DNA of 64,000 nucleotides from Pseudomonas mosselii. Lineage in GTDB: Bacteria > Pseudomonadota > Gammaproteobacteria > Pseudomonadales > Pseudomonadaceae. Both the position numbers and the translations under genes were made by a program. This document shows, piece after piece, positions 34,544 to 45,014 of this stretch; the first letter of the stretch is position 1, and each line of letters begins with the position of its first letter. The notes below the pieces were generated by a model. It did not search any database. It was not told where the DNA came from and saw only the letters and a list, made by a program, of their open reading frames with translations. The DNA is taken from assembly GCF_003205295.1 (NCBI RefSeq), contig NZ_QJRP01000009.1:124001-188000 (forward strand), written 5' to 3'.

Positions 34544-35374
34544 ATGGGATACGTCACAAGCAAAGACGGTGTCGAGATCTTCTACAAAGATTGGGGACCA
34601 CGTAATGCCCAGGTGATCTTCTTCCACCACGGCTGGCCGCTGAGCGCCGATGACTGGGATGCCCAGCTGCTGTTCTTCGTCGCCGAGGGCTTTCGCGTGG
34701 TCGCCCATGACCGCCGTGGCCACGGCCGCTCGAGCCAGGTCTGGGACGGCCACGACATGGACCACTACGCCGACGATGTGGCCGCCGTGGTCAAGCACCT
34801 GGGCGTCGAGGGGGCTATCCATGTCGGCCACTCCACCGGGGGCGGCGAGGTGATCCATTACATGGCCCGCCATCCCGAAGACAAGGTGCCCAAGGCCGCG
34901 ATCATTGCCGCGGTTCCACCGTTGATGGTCAAGACCGACAGCAACCCCGGCGGGCTGCCCAAGTCGGTGTTCGATGATCTGCAGGCCCAGCTCAAGGCCA
35001 ACCGGGCGCAGTTCTACCACGACATTCCGGCGGGACCGTTCTACGGCTACAACCGCCCCGGGGCCAAACCGGACCAGGGGGTGATCCTCAATTGGTGGCG
35101 CCAGGGCATGATGGGCGGCGCCCAGGCGCACTATGACGGCATCGTCGCGTTCTCCCAGACCGACTTCACCGAGTCGCTGAAAAAGGTAACGGTGCCGGTG
35201 CTGGTCATGCATGGCGACGACGACCAGATCGTGCCCTACGACAATTCGGGGCCACTGTCGGCCAAGTTGCTGGCCAAGGGCACCCTGAAGACCTACAAGG
35301 GCTACCCCCATGGCATGCCTACCACCCACGCCGACGTGATCAACAAGGATCTGCTGGCATTCTTCCGCGCCTAA
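34544..35374 (+). CDS. Alpha/beta hydrolase of the non-haem chloroperoxidase/esterase type
   Basis: The product is 276 residues. Oxyanion region FFHHGWPLSADDWD, then VVAHDRRGHGRSSQ, nucleophile elbow GHSTGGGE (Ser near 99), acid in LVMHGDDDQIVPYD, and the catalytic His in GYPHGMPTTH. These enzymes are esterases that can also perhydrolyse acids. It is under the MerR-type promoter described at 34447. A strong stem-loop follows the stop codon. Confidence 0.92.
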   Translation: MGYVTSKDGVEIFYKDWGPRNAQVIFFHHGWPLSADDWDAQLLFFVAEGFRVVAHDRRGHGRSSQVWDGHDMDHYADDVAAVVKHLGVEGAIHVGHSTGGGEVIHYMARHPEDKVPKAAIIAAVPPLMVKTDSNPGGLPKSVFDDLQAQLKANRAQFYHDIPAGPFYGYNRPGAKPDQGVILNWWRQGMMGGAQAHYDGIVAFSQTDFTESLKKVTVPVLVMHGDDDQIVPYDNSGPLSAKLLAKGTLKTYKGYPHGMPTTHADVINKDLLAFFRA

Positions 35375-35389
35375 CCCTACCGGCCAACG

Positions 35390-35413
35390 GCCGACGTCGA
35401 TCCCGACGTCGGC
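35390..35413 (+). terminator. Stem-loop terminator after the hydrolase gene
   Basis: GCCGACGTCG (35390-35399) and CGACGTCGGC (35404-35413) form a perfect 10-bp stem with a 4-base loop, 15 bases after the stop. The T-run is poor (tcttgcc), so efficiency is uncertain. Confidence 0.55.
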
Positions 35414-35482
35414 TCTTGCCCGAATGAACCTGTCCCGCCTTCCGACGCTCTGAGCTTTTAACCCCCAAGGCCAAGGTGCGCC

Positions 35483-36493
35483 ATGGAGCTCATCGTCGCC
35501 CGCCCCGAAGGGCTGTACTGCCCACCCGGTGATTTCTACATCGACCCGTGGCGCCCGGTCGACAGGGCAGTCATCACCCATGCCCACGGCGACCATGCCC
35601 GCCGCGGCAATCGGCATTACCTTGCGGCAGCGCCCGGCGCGGGCATCCTGCGCACCCGCCTGGGCGAAGACATCGACCTGCAGACCCTGCCCTACGGCGC
35701 TCGCCTGGATCACCATGGCGTGACCCTGAGCCTGCATCCGGCCGGCCACGTGCTCGGCTCGGCCCAGGTACGCCTGGAGTACCGGGGCGAAGTGTGGGTC
35801 GCCTCGGGCGACTACAAGGTCGAAGCGGACGGTACCTGCGAAGCCTTCGAACCGGTGCGTTGCCACACCTTCATCAGCGAATCGACCTTCGGCCTGCCGA
35901 TCTACCGCTGGCAAGCCCAGGCCTGCATTTTCGCCGACATCGACGCCTGGTGGCGCGCCAATGCCGCCGCCGGGCGTCCGAGCGTGCTGTTCGCCTACGC
36001 CTTCGGCAAGGCCCAGCGGATCCTCCACGGCATCGATGCCGGTATTGGCCCGCTGCTTGTGCATGGCGCGGTGGAGCCGCTGAACCAGGTCTACCGCGCC
36101 GCCGGTGTGCGCCTGCCCGAAACCCTGCCCGCCACGGCGACCGCCAAGGGCGATCCATTGCTGCGCCAGGCGCTGGTCCTCGCCCCGCCCTCGGCGGGGG
36201 GCAGCACCTGGATGCGCCGCTTCGGCGACTACAGCGACGCCTTCGCCAGCGGCTGGATGCTGCTGCGCGGGGCGCGACGCCGGCGCGGCGTCGATCGCGG
36301 CTTCGTGCTTTCCGACCACGCCGACTGGCCCGGCCTGCTCTGGGCCATCGAGCAGAGCGGTGCCGAGCGGGTGATGGTCACTCACGGTCAGGTCAATGTG
36401 CTGGTTCGCTACCTGACCGAGCGCGGCCTGGATGCCCGAGCCTTCCAGACCGAGTACGGCGAGGAAGATGACAGCCTGGAGCCAAGCGCCTGA
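35483..36493 (+). CDS. Ligase-associated DNA exonuclease (metallo-beta-lactamase fold)
   Basis: The product is 336 residues. The metallo-beta-lactamase motif HAHGDHARRG lies at 33-42 (H33, H35, D37, H38), followed by HPAGHVLGSAQV and SGDYKVE. It is the SNM1/beta-CASP-like exonuclease (Exo) of the four-gene nucleic acid repair operon known from P. putida. Its TGA overlaps the ligase ATG by one base (TGATG). Confidence 0.93.
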   Translation: MELIVARPEGLYCPPGDFYIDPWRPVDRAVITHAHGDHARRGNRHYLAAAPGAGILRTRLGEDIDLQTLPYGARLDHHGVTLSLHPAGHVLGSAQVRLEYRGEVWVASGDYKVEADGTCEAFEPVRCHTFISESTFGLPIYRWQAQACIFADIDAWWRANAAAGRPSVLFAYAFGKAQRILHGIDAGIGPLLVHGAVEPLNQVYRAAGVRLPETLPATATAKGDPLLRQALVLAPPSAGGSTWMRRFGDYSDAFASGWMLLRGARRRRGVDRGFVLSDHADWPGLLWAIEQSGAERVMVTHGQVNVLVRYLTERGLDARAFQTEYGEEDDSLEPSA

Positions 36494-38148
36494 TGAGAGC
36501 CTTCGCCGAACTCTACGCCCGGCTCGATGCCACCACCTCGAGCAATGCCAAGCTCGCCGCGCTGCAAGAGTATCTGGCCGCCGCACCACCAGACGATGCC
36601 GCCTGGGCGGTGTACTTCCTCGCTGGCGGGCGCCCCCGCCAGGTGGTGCCGACCCGTGTGCTGCGCGACCTGGCGATCCGCCTGTGCGGCCTGCCCGAGT
36701 GGTTGTTCGAGGAGAGCTACCAGGCCGTCGGCGATTTCGCCGAAACCCTTTCGCTGTTGCTGCCAGAGTCGACCCAGGTCGCGGATGAAAGTTTGCAGTG
36801 GTGGCTTGAGCAACTGCTGCCGTTGCGCGGCCTGCCCCCCGAGGAACTCGCGCCGCGCCTGCAGGCGCTGTGGACGCGGCTCGACCGGCAAAGCCTGATG
36901 GTCAGCCTCAAGCTGCTCACCGGTGGTTTTCGCGTCGGTGTCTCGAAGCTGCTGGTGACCCGCGCCCTGGCCACGTTGGCCGGGGTCGACGCCAAGCGCG
37001 TGGCGCAGCGCATGGTCGGCTACACCGACCTTGCGTACCAGCCGACGCCCCAGCGCTACCTGACGTTGATCGCCCCGGAATCGGCTGAGGAACATGCCCA
37101 GCGCGGCGGCCAGCCCTACCCGTTTTTCCTGGCGCACCCGCTGCAGGAGCCGCTCGAGCGCTTCGACGCGGTGCTCGGGCCGCCCCAGGAGTGGCTGGTG
37201 GAATGGAAGTGGGACGGCATCCGCGCCCAGCTGGTGAAACGCGAGGGGCGTGCCTGGCTGTGGTCGCGGGGCGAGGAGCTGATCACCGAGCGCTTCCCCG
37301 AGCTTGCGCAACTTGCCGCCGCGCTGCCCGACGGCACCGTGCTCGATGGCGAGCTGGTGATCTGGAAGGCGCCATCCGACAGCGGCGAACAGGCATTCGG
37401 CGTCCAGCCGTTCGCCCTGCTGCAACAACGCATCGGGCGCAAGACCTTGGGCAAGAAGCTGCTGGAAACCTTGCCCGCAGCGCTGCTGGCCTACGACCTG
37501 CTGGAGTGGCAAGGCGAAGACTGGCGCAGCCGCAGCCAGGACCTGCGTCGGGCACGGCTTGAGGCGCTGGTCGATAGCATCGGCGATGCGCACCTGCGCC
37601 TGTCGCCGCGCGTGACCGGCGACGACTGGCAGGCGCTCGCCCGCCAGCGCGAGGCCTCGCGCCAGCTGGGTGTGGAGGGCATGATGCTCAAGCGCCGTGA
37701 CTCGCTGTACGGCGTGGGCCGTACCCGTGACCTGGGGCTGTGGTGGAAATGGAAGATCGACCCGCTCAGCATCGACGCGGTGTTGATCTATGCCCAGCGC
37801 GGCCATGGCCGACGTGCCAGCCTGTACAGCGACTACACCTTTGCGGTATGGGACGACAGTGCCCTCGGCGAGCGGGTGCTGGTGCCCTTCGCCAAGGCCT
37901 ACTCCGGCCTCACCGACGAAGAGATGCGCAAGGTCGACGCCATCGTGCGCAGGACCACAGTGGACAAGTTCGGTCCGGTACGCAGCGTCACCCCGACCCT
38001 GGTGTTCGAACTGGGTTTCGAAGGTATCGCCCTGTCCAAGCGCCACAAGAGCGGCATCGCGGTGCGTTTTCCGCGCATGCTGCGCTGGCGCACCGACAAG
38101 ACCATCGAGCAGGCCGACACGCTGGCCACCTTGCAGGGGCTGCTGTGA
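36493..38148 (+). CDS. ATP-dependent DNA ligase
   Basis: The product is 551 residues. The adenylation motif [10 protein letters not shown] has the nucleophile Lys at 239. Motif [12 protein letters not shown] (III) and the distal [16 protein letters not shown] / WWKWK elements (IV-V) are present. The N-terminal about 200 residues are the DNA-binding domain of the LigB/archaeal-like type. It seals nicks using ATP, independent of the main NAD ligase. It overlaps the helicase gene by GTGA. Confidence 0.95.
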   Translation: MRAFAELYARLDATTSSNAKLAALQEYLAAAPPDDAAWAVYFLAGGRPRQVVPTRVLRDLAIRLCGLPEWLFEESYQAVGDFAETLSLLLPESTQVADESLQWWLEQLLPLRGLPPEELAPRLQALWTRLDRQSLMVSLKLLTGGFRVGVSKLLVTRALATLAGVDAKRVAQRMVGYTDLAYQPTPQRYLTLIAPESAEEHAQRGGQPYPFFLAHPLQEPLERFDAVLGPPQEWLVEWKWDGIRAQLVKREGRAWLWSRGEELITERFPELAQLAAALPDGTVLDGELVIWKAPSDSGEQAFGVQPFALLQQRIGRKTLGKKLLETLPAALLAYDLLEWQGEDWRSRSQDLRRARLEALVDSIGDAHLRLSPRVTGDDWQALARQREASRQLGVEGMMLKRRDSLYGVGRTRDLGLWWKWKIDPLSIDAVLIYAQRGHGRRASLYSDYTFAVWDDSALGERVLVPFAKAYSGLTDEEMRKVDAIVRRTTVDKFGPVRSVTPTLVFELGFEGIALSKRHKSGIAVRFPRMLRWRTDKTIEQADTLATLQGLL

Positions 38149-40739
38149 CGGTCAAGCGCCGCCAGCCTTCCAGCCGCTGGTTCGCCGAGCGCGGCTGGAA
38201 GCCGTTCACCTTCCAGAAGGCCGTCTGGCAAGCCGTGGCCGATGGCGAATCGGGGCTGCTGCACGCCGCCACCGGCGCCGGCAAGACCTATGCCGTGTGG
38301 TTCGCCGCGTTGGATTGCTTCGCCGGGCAGTTTGCCCCCCTGCCCACGCCCGCACGTCGCGGCAAGCCTGCCATGGCGCCGCTGACCGTGCTGTGGATCA
38401 CCCCCATGCGCGCCCTGGCCGCCGACACGGCCAGGGCATTGCAGGCGACCCTGGATGACCTGGGGATCGCCTGGAGCATCGGCCTGCGTACCGGCGACAC
38501 TGGCAGCGCCGAGCGCGCCCGCCAGGCGCGGCGCCTGCCCAGCGCTCTGGTGACCACGCCGGAAAGCCTGACCCTGCTGCTGACCCAGGCCAATGCGCGC
38601 GAGGCGTTCGCCGGCCTGCGCATGCTGGTGGTGGACGAATGGCACGAGTTGCTCGGCAACAAACGAGGCGTGCAGTTGCAACTGGCCCTCGCCCGCCTGC
38701 GCCGCTGGCAGCCGTCGCTGCTGGTCTGGGCGCTTTCGGCCACGCTGGGCAACCTGGGCCATGCCAAGCAAGTGCTGATGCCGGCGGGCCGCCTGGTGCA
38801 GGGGCACGACGCCAAGGACCTGCGCATCGACACCTTGCTGCCGGCCACCCTCGAGCGCTTCCCTTGGGCCGGGCACCTGGGGCTGCGCATGCTCGGGCAG
38901 GTCGTCGAGCAGTTGGAGGGCAGCCCTGCCACGCTGGTGTTCACCAACACCCGCTCGCAGGCGGAAACCTGGTACCAGGCGCTGCTCGAGGCGCGGCCCG
39001 ACTGGGCCGGGCTGCTGGCGTTGCACCACGGCTCGCTGTCACGCGAGGTGCGCGACTGGGTGGAACTGGCCTTGAAGAAAGGCCAGTTGAAAGCGGTGGT
39101 GTGCACCTCAAGCCTGGACCTGGGCGTGGACTTCCTGCCCGTGGAGCGGGTGCTGCAGATCGGTTCGGCCAAGGGGGTCGCCCGCCTGATGCAACGCGCC
39201 GGACGCTCCGGCCATGCGCCGGGCCGCCCTTCGCGGGCAACGCTGGTGCCGACCCATGGCCTGGAGCTGCTGGAGGCTGCCGCCGTGCGCACGGCGGTGG
39301 CCGAAGGCAAGGTCGAGGCGCGCCAGGCGCCCGAGCGGCCGCTGGATGTGCTGGTCCAGCACCTGGTGAGCATGGCCCTTGGCGATGGCTCCCTGGCCCA
39401 GGACATGCTCGCCGAGGTGCGCAGCGCCTGGTCGTACCGCGACCTGTCCGACGGCCAATGGCAATGGGCCCTGGCGTTCATCCGCCACGGCGGTCTCTCG
39501 CTCACGGCCTACCCCGATTTCCGCCGCGCCGAGCCGGATGCCGAAGGCCGCTGGCGGGTGCCCGACGCACGCCTGGCGCGGCGTCACCGCATGAGTATCG
39601 GCACCATCGTCAGCGATGCCAGCCTCACTGTGAAGTTCTGGGGCCGCGGTGGCAGCGGCTCGCTGGGCACCGTCGAGGAGGGCTTCATCGCCCGCCTGCG
39701 CCCGGGCGACCATTTTCTGTTCGGCGGCCGCACCCTGGAGCTGGTGGAAGTGCGTGAGATGTGCGTCTACGTGCGCCGCGCCAGCGGCAGCAAGGCCGCC
39801 ATCCCGCGCTGGAATGGCGGGCGCATGCCGCTCAGCGGCGAACTCGCCGAGGCGCTGCTGGAGCAGCTGGATGCCGCGGACCAGGGCCACTACCACAGCC
39901 CGGAGATACGCCTGTTGCGCCCGCTGCTGACCGTGCAGCAAGCCTGGTCGGCGCTGCCCGGCAAATGCACATTGCTGGCCGAGACGCTGAAGTCCCGTGA
40001 AGGCTGGCACCTGTTCCTCTACCCCTTCGCTGGTCGCTCGGTGCACCTGGGCCTCGCCAGCCTGCTGGCCTGGCGCCTGGCGCGGGAGACGCCGCGCAGC
40101 TTCTCCATCGCGGTCAACGACTATGGCCTGGAGCTGCTCTGTGCGAGCCCGGTCGACTACCCCGGCGCCCTCACCCCAGCCCTGTTCGACAGCGACGATC
40201 TGTTGCCCGAGGTGCTCGCCAGCCTTAATGCCAGCGAGCTGGCGCGGCGGCGCTTTCGCGAGATCGCCCGGATCGCCGGGCTGGTGTTCACCGGCTATCC
40301 CGGTGCGCCCAAGAGCACACGCCAGTTGCAGGCCTCCAGCGGGCTGTATTTCGACGTGTTCCAGCAGCACGACCCCGACAACCTGTTGCTCACGCAGGCG
40401 CGCCAGGAGGTGCTGAGCCAGGAGCTCGACGTGCAGCGCCTGCGCCAGACCTTGCAGCGCCTGCAGACGCTGCGCCTGGACGTGCGCGTGATCAGGCGCG
40501 CCACGCCGTTTGCCTTTCCCCTGCTGGTGGAGCGCTTTCGCGAAAGCCTCAGTTCGGAGAAACTCGCCGACCGGATCCGGCGCATGGTCGCCGACCTGGA
40601 ACAGGCCGCAGGGCCAGGTGGCAACGACACGCCTGTGACAACAGTGTGGGTCGAGGACGACAACCGCGAGCCGGGCAGCGCGCGCCGAACGCGGCGTACC
40701 AAGAACGGGCGGCCGCGCCCGGCGCGGCAGCGGCCGTGA
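38145..40739 (+). CDS. Lhr-Core DNA helicase (ligase-associated DEXH box)
   Basis: The product is 864 residues. The GTG at 38145 overlaps the ligase stop, giving an N-terminus of [12 protein letters not shown]. Walker A is AATGAGKT near 41-48, the DEXH box is [14 protein letters not shown], motif VI is [17 protein letters not shown] winged helix and Lhr-specific domain follow. It is an ATP-driven 3'-to-5' translocase and helicase. The C-terminal tail is Arg-rich. Confidence 0.95.
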   Translation: MTVKRRQPSSRWFAERGWKPFTFQKAVWQAVADGESGLLHAATGAGKTYAVWFAALDCFAGQFAPLPTPARRGKPAMAPLTVLWITPMRALAADTARALQATLDDLGIAWSIGLRTGDTGSAERARQARRLPSALVTTPESLTLLLTQANAREAFAGLRMLVVDEWHELLGNKRGVQLQLALARLRRWQPSLLVWALSATLGNLGHAKQVLMPAGRLVQGHDAKDLRIDTLLPATLERFPWAGHLGLRMLGQVVEQLEGSPATLVFTNTRSQAETWYQALLEARPDWAGLLALHHGSLSREVRDWVELALKKGQLKAVVCTSSLDLGVDFLPVERVLQIGSAKGVARLMQRAGRSGHAPGRPSRATLVPTHGLELLEAAAVRTAVAEGKVEARQAPERPLDVLVQHLVSMALGDGSLAQDMLAEVRSAWSYRDLSDGQWQWALAFIRHGGLSLTAYPDFRRAEPDAEGRWRVPDARLARRHRMSIGTIVSDASLTVKFWGRGGSGSLGTVEEGFIARLRPGDHFLFGGRTLELVEVREMCVYVRRASGSKAAIPRWNGGRMPLSGELAEALLEQLDAADQGHYHSPEIRLLRPLLTVQQAWSALPGKCTLLAETLKSREGWHLFLYPFAGRSVHLGLASLLAWRLARETPRSFSIAVNDYGLELLCASPVDYPGALTPALFDSDDLLPEVLASLNASELARRRFREIARIAGLVFTGYPGAPKSTRQLQASSGLYFDVFQQHDPDNLLLTQARQEVLSQELDVQRLRQTLQRLQTLRLDVRVIRRATPFAFPLLVERFRESLSSEKLADRIRRMVADLEQAAGPGGNDTPVTTVWVEDDNREPGSARRTRRTKNGRPRPARQRP

Positions 40740-40741
40740 CC

Positions 40742-41422
40742 ATGAAGGGCATGCCCAGCGTCCCCCTGGCACACCAGGTGGTATGGGTGGCCGGCACCCA
40801 GCTCTGCTTGCTGGCGCAGAAGGCCCTGTGGTGGCCCGAGCGCCATACCTTGCTGGTCGCCGACCTCCATCTGGGCAAGGCGGCTGGCTACCGGGCATTG
40901 GGCCAACCGGTGCCCAGCGGCACCACCTCCTGCAACCTGCAACGTCTGGATGCGCTGCTGAACAGTCTTGCCTGTCAACAGCTGGTGTTCCTCGGCGACT
41001 TCCTGCACAGCGCCCAAGGCAGGACCCCACAGACCCTGGCGACCCTGGCCGAGTGGCGCGCGCGCAATGCGGCGCTGCCCATCACTCTGGTACGCGGCAA
41101 CCATGACCGCCATGCCGGTGACCCTCCGCCCGCACTGGGATTCGAGGTGGTGGCCGAGCCTTTGCTGCTCGGCCCGTTCGCCCTGCACCACGAACCCTGC
41201 GCGCACCCTGGCCGGCATGTGCTGGCGGGGCATGTGCATCCGGCGTACCGCTTGCGCGGCCGTGGTCGCCAGCAGGTGCGTCTGCCCTGTTTCATGGTTT
41301 CAGAACACCTGACCCTGTTGCCATCGTTCGGCAGCTTCACCGGGGCGATGACACTGCAGGCGAGTGCGGGTCAGCGGGTATTCGTCATGGGTGACGGTGG
41401 GATCTGGGAAGTGCCCACGTAA
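40742..41422 (+). CDS. pdeM: Ligase-associated metallophosphoesterase (MPE/PdeM)
   Basis: The product is 226 residues from the ATG at 40742; a GTG at 40736 overlapping the helicase stop is an alternative. Two-metal motifs are complete: DLHLGK (D41, H43), GDFLH (D86), RGNHD (N120-H121) and GHVHP (H164, H166). It is the Mn-dependent nuclease of the Lhr operon and the last gene in it. Confidence 0.92.
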   Translation: MKGMPSVPLAHQVVWVAGTQLCLLAQKALWWPERHTLLVADLHLGKAAGYRALGQPVPSGTTSCNLQRLDALLNSLACQQLVFLGDFLHSAQGRTPQTLATLAEWRARNAALPITLVRGNHDRHAGDPPPALGFEVVAEPLLLGPFALHHEPCAHPGRHVLAGHVHPAYRLRGRGRQQVRLPCFMVSEHLTLLPSFGSFTGAMTLQASAGQRVFVMGDGGIWEVPT

Positions 41423-41763
41423 TGCGTGTTATCGAACAATATTTCTAAATATATTTACACATTTTCTACAATTACTCACATCGTCGCATTCGCCATTAAA
41501 ATTCTTTCACCAAAACCCTGCAAAGCGGCATAAACAGTTAATTGCATTAATTGCCCACCCGCCAGACAATTACTCACCACCCCGGCCGCAAAGGCCTGGC
41601 CCAGAGGTGGCACACTTATAAGCCTGCACTGGCGCACAGCACCTTCTTATTAAATAAGGCTGATACGTGCCGACCTGAACTTGCTCAGCGTTCAAACTTT
41701 TACGCAACTTTCACATCCGTCAGAACGGATCGAACACGGGCAAACTACTTGCCGAGGAAACCT
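41423..41763. other. AT-rich intergenic region before the reductase gene
   Basis: This 341-base gap is strikingly AT-rich from 41430 to about 41560 (e.g. aatatttctaaatatattta), then of mixed composition. A small inverted repeat TCCGTcagaACGGA lies near 41717-41730. It probably holds the promoter of the 41764 gene and the end of the repair operon. No gene seen. Confidence 0.6.
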
Positions 41764-42921
41764 ATGAATACCCCCGCCATCCATACGCCCACCGCCCCTC
41801 AACCGTCCCAGGAGCGTATTCTGCTGACCGGCGCTACAGGTTTTCTCGGTGGCGCCGTCGCCGCCCAGATAATCACCGAAGGGCATGCCGAGGCCCTGTG
41901 CTTTCTCGTTCGCGCCGATAACCCGGCGCAGGGCCTGCAGCGCCTGCGTGACAACCTGCGCCAGCACGGTGTCGACGACAGCCAGTGCCAGGCACTGAAC
42001 GAAGCGCAGATCCTCTGCGGCGACTTTCTCGACACCACCTGGCTGGCCCGCGAGACCCCACGGCTGATGCAGATCGACCGGGTGATCAACTGCGCCGCCG
42101 TGGCGTCATTCTCGAAGAACCCCAACATCTGGCCGGTGAACGTCGAGGGCACCTTTGCCTTTGCCCAGGTGCTGAGCCGCTCCACGCGCCTGAAGCGCTT
42201 CCTGCACGTGGGCACCGCCATGTGCTGCGGCCCGCAGCGGGAGTCGCCGATCAGCGAATCCTGGGAATTCCCCGAGGCGGCCCAGCAACTGGTGGACTAC
42301 ACCGCCTCGAAGGCAGAGATTGAGCGACGCCTGCGTGAAGAGCTGCCCGCCCTGCCCCTGGTGGTGGCGCGGCCGTCCATCGTGGTCGGCCACCGCAGCC
42401 TGGGTTGCCAGGCGTCGGGCAGCATCTTCTGGGTGTTCCGCATGGGCTTCGCCCTGGAAAGCTTCACCTGCGGCCTGGACGAACAGATCGACGTGATCCC
42501 GGTGGACTATTGTGCCGAGGCGCTGATCGGCCTGGCCCTCAAGCCGCGCCTGGGCCATGACCTGTACCACATCTCCGCTGGCCATGGTTCGGCCTGCACC
42601 TTCGCCGAGATCGACGAGGCCTTCGCCCTGGCCAATGGCGCGCAACCGGTGGGCGAGCGCTACCGCAAGGTCGATGTCGACGACCTGAAGTCGCTGGCCA
42701 GCAGTTTCGAAACCCGCATCGGGCCGGCCAACCCACGCCTGGTGCTGCGCGCACTGCGCCTGTACAGCGGCTTCGCCGACCTCAACTACCTGTTCGACAA
42801 CAGCCGGTTGCTGGAAGAAGGCATCGCCGTGCCGCCACGCTTCACCGACTACCTGGACGTGTGTGTCAGGTCGTCCAGTGGTGTGAGCATCGCCACGCAG
42901 ATGCAGTGGGATTTCAAGTAA
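41764..42921 (+). CDS. Free-standing thioester-reductase-like extended SDR (NAD_binding_4)
   Basis: The product is 385 residues; GAGG precedes the ATG at 41764. The NAD(P) motif LLTGATGFLGGAVA opens a Rossmann fold, with catalytic YTASK. The order is like the reductase domains of NRPSs, carboxylic acid reductases and fatty acyl-CoA reductases, which release aldehydes or alcohols from thioesters. Here the domain stands alone, with no carrier or adenylation domain nearby. The substrate is unknown. The AT-rich upstream region and isolation suggest acquired origin (inference). Confidence 0.8.
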   Translation: MNTPAIHTPTAPQPSQERILLTGATGFLGGAVAAQIITEGHAEALCFLVRADNPAQGLQRLRDNLRQHGVDDSQCQALNEAQILCGDFLDTTWLARETPRLMQIDRVINCAAVASFSKNPNIWPVNVEGTFAFAQVLSRSTRLKRFLHVGTAMCCGPQRESPISESWEFPEAAQQLVDYTASKAEIERRLREELPALPLVVARPSIVVGHRSLGCQASGSIFWVFRMGFALESFTCGLDEQIDVIPVDYCAEALIGLALKPRLGHDLYHISAGHGSACTFAEIDEAFALANGAQPVGERYRKVDVDDLKSLASSFETRIGPANPRLVLRALRLYSGFADLNYLFDNSRLLEEGIAVPPRFTDYLDVCVRSSSGVSIATQMQWDFK

Positions 42922-43189
42922 GCGCCATTTGCCGCGCCTACAGGAAAGCAGCAACAGAGGGTAATTTACTTAACATATTCATGAGCGCATGATCACCACT
43001 TCTCCTGTGGAGGTCATGCTGCCGCCGTATGCCTACGGTGTTGGACGCGATGGACAACTTGGCAGCCTGAAGCAAAACCCTGGCAGCCCCAGGCAAGACA
43101 CCTACCTGTCGTTAGGTGCTCAATGCCTGCAACCGCCAGCGCTTGTGCAAGCCCTGCTGTCCAACAATTCCAACTGTCCAGGCTGCGCC

Positions 43190-44488
43190 ATGATCAACAT
43201 CGAAACGCCCACGTACTACACCGCCACCAAGAAATACAACCTGAGCTTCCCCACCCTGGAAAGCGACATCGACGCCGATGTGGTGGTGATCGGCGGCGGC
43301 TTCTCGGGCATCAACACCGCCCTGGAACTGGCCGAGAAAGGCATCACCAACGTCGTCGTGCTCGAAGCCCGCTATCTGGGCTTCGGCGGCACCGGCCGCA
43401 ATGGCGGACAGATCATGGCCGGCATCGGCCACGACCTGGAGAAGATCAAGGGCAGCGTCGGCGAGAAAGGCCTGCGCGAGATCTTCGAGATCAGCGAACT
43501 GGGCGCCGGCATCATCAAGGAACGCATCGCCCGCTACCAGATCGACGCCGACTTCTGTCACGGCTACGGCTACATGGGCTTCAACGCTCGCCAGGAGAAG
43601 ACCCTACGCGCCTGGGAAAAGGACTTCAAGGCAATCAACGGCAAGGACGAGATCCGCTTCCTCGGCGGCTCGCAGGTCAAGCAGATCATCGGCTCCGACG
43701 CCTACAGCAGCGCCCTGCTGCACATGGGCGGCGGCCACGTGCATTCGCTGAACCTGCTGCTCGGCGAGGCCCAGGCCCTGGTCGGCCACGGCGCACGGAT
43801 CTTCGAGCACAGCCCGGCTCTGGAGGTGCACTACGGCGAGCGGATCACCGTGCGTACCGGACGCGGCTCGGTCAAGGCCAGCAAGTTGCTGTGGGCCTGT
43901 GACAGCTTCCTCAACAAGCTCGAACCCGAGCTGCATGCGCGCACCGTCAACACCTACGCCTTCCAGTTGATGACCGAACCGCTGTCGGATGAGCTCATCC
44001 AGCGCATCAGCCCGATCCGCGGCGCCTACAGCGACATCCGCCCGGTGATCGACTACTACCGCGTCACCCGCGAGAACCGCCTGCTGTTCGGCGCCGCCAC
44101 CCCTTTCGTGGAGCACATCCCGAAGGACCTGAAGGCCTGGAACCGCAACCTGATGCTGAAGATCTTCCCGTACCTCAAAGAGGTGCGCATCGACCTGGCC
44201 TGGGGTGGGCCGATGGCCACCAGCGCCAACCTGTTCCCGCAGATCGGCACCCTGAGCAATCGCCCCAATGCCTTCTACGTCCAAGGTTATTCAGGTTTCG
44301 GCGTCACTCCCAGCCACATCATCTGCAAGATCCTCGCCGAAGGCATGAGCGAAGGCTCCAGCCGCTACGACCTGATCAGCTCGGTCAAGCATGCGCGCAT
44401 CCTCGGCAAGGACCATATCCGCCCGCTGCTGCTGACCGCCGGCAAGACCGTGCACCAGCTGTCGGGCTTCTTCAACGGCCGCCGTTGA
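43190..44488 (+). CDS. FAD-dependent amine oxidoreductase (PuuB/DadA-like)
   Basis: The product is 432 residues from the ATG at 43190 (MINIETPTYYTATKKYNLSFPTL); longer open sequence upstream lacks a good start. The FAD motif is VVVIGGGFSGINTALEL near 32-48, followed by GTGRNGGQIMAGIG, a mark of gamma-glutamylputrescine oxidase and related amine oxidases. The C-terminal FAD contact is YVQGYSGFGVTPSH. It likely oxidises a C-N bond to give an aldehyde or ketone plus amine. It is in an operon with the cupin 30 bases downstream. The substrate is unknown. Confidence 0.85.
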   Translation: MINIETPTYYTATKKYNLSFPTLESDIDADVVVIGGGFSGINTALELAEKGITNVVVLEARYLGFGGTGRNGGQIMAGIGHDLEKIKGSVGEKGLREIFEISELGAGIIKERIARYQIDADFCHGYGYMGFNARQEKTLRAWEKDFKAINGKDEIRFLGGSQVKQIIGSDAYSSALLHMGGGHVHSLNLLLGEAQALVGHGARIFEHSPALEVHYGERITVRTGRGSVKASKLLWACDSFLNKLEPELHARTVNTYAFQLMTEPLSDELIQRISPIRGAYSDIRPVIDYYRVTRENRLLFGAATPFVEHIPKDLKAWNRNLMLKIFPYLKEVRIDLAWGGPMATSANLFPQIGTLSNRPNAFYVQGYSGFGVTPSHIICKILAEGMSEGSSRYDLISSVKHARILGKDHIRPLLLTAGKTVHQLSGFFNGRR

Positions 44489-44518
44489 TTCCTTTTGAAC
44501 AAGACCAGGAGAACCACC

Positions 44519-44884
44519 ATGACCCTCACCGCCGTCCGCCAGGGTGTGCAACTGTCCGAACTCGACGCCTGGGGCACCGTTGCCGACCTCGGCTCGACCA
44601 TCCTCGAAGGCGAGGTCAAGTGCTACGGCAAGATGACCCACGGCGCCCCCACCGACCCGGTCAGCAGCGCCTACTTCGGCACCACCCAGGGCAAGTTCCG
44701 CATGGTCTATCCGTTCAGTGAGCAGGCGGTGATCGTGACCGGCGAGATCCAGCTGACCGATGAATCCACCGGTCAGGTGACGCGCTACAAGGCGGGCGAT
44801 GCCTGGTTCGTGACCAAGGGCACGCCGGTGCTGTGGGAGGTGCTGAGCGAGACCTTTGTGAAGCACTACCTGGCGATCGCCTGA
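44519..44884 (+). CDS. Small cupin-domain protein
   Basis: The product is 121 residues; AGGAG precedes the ATG at 44519. A single cupin barrel is inferred from the order VYPFSEQAVIVTGEIQLTDESTGQVTRYKAGDAWFVTKGTPVLWEV, as in DUF861/EutQ-type cupins. The classic metal-binding His cluster is weak. It is found next to PuuB-like oxidases in many Pseudomonas genomes, so a joint role in amine breakdown is plausible. Confidence 0.8.
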   Translation: MTLTAVRQGVQLSELDAWGTVADLGSTILEGEVKCYGKMTHGAPTDPVSSAYFGTTQGKFRMVYPFSEQAVIVTGEIQLTDESTGQVTRYKAGDAWFVTKGTPVLWEVLSETFVKHYLAIA

Positions 44885-44895
44885 CGAAACGCCCC

Positions 44896-45014
44896 CGTGG
44901 GAGCGGCGGTGCGCCGATGCGACTTGCCCCGCGATAGCGTGCGCCGGCACATCCTCGCCTGGCAAACGGACGCTATCGCGGGGCAAGTCGCATCGGCGCA
45001 CCGCCGCTCCCACG
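44896..45014. repeat. REPIN with perfect 45-bp arms
   Basis: Arms at 44896-44940 and 44970-45014 are exact inverted copies over 45 bases, around a 29-base unrelated loop. The arms contain the GGGAGCGGC and TTGCCCCGCGAT parts of a Pseudomonas REP. It follows the cupin gene and precedes the convergent regulator, so it may also act as a terminator. Confidence 0.92.

Noticed and set aside
41612..41628. Possible sigma54 promoter (TGGCACACTTATAAGC)
   Set aside because: The GG and GC elements are 11 bases apart instead of 10 and the -12 element is poor.
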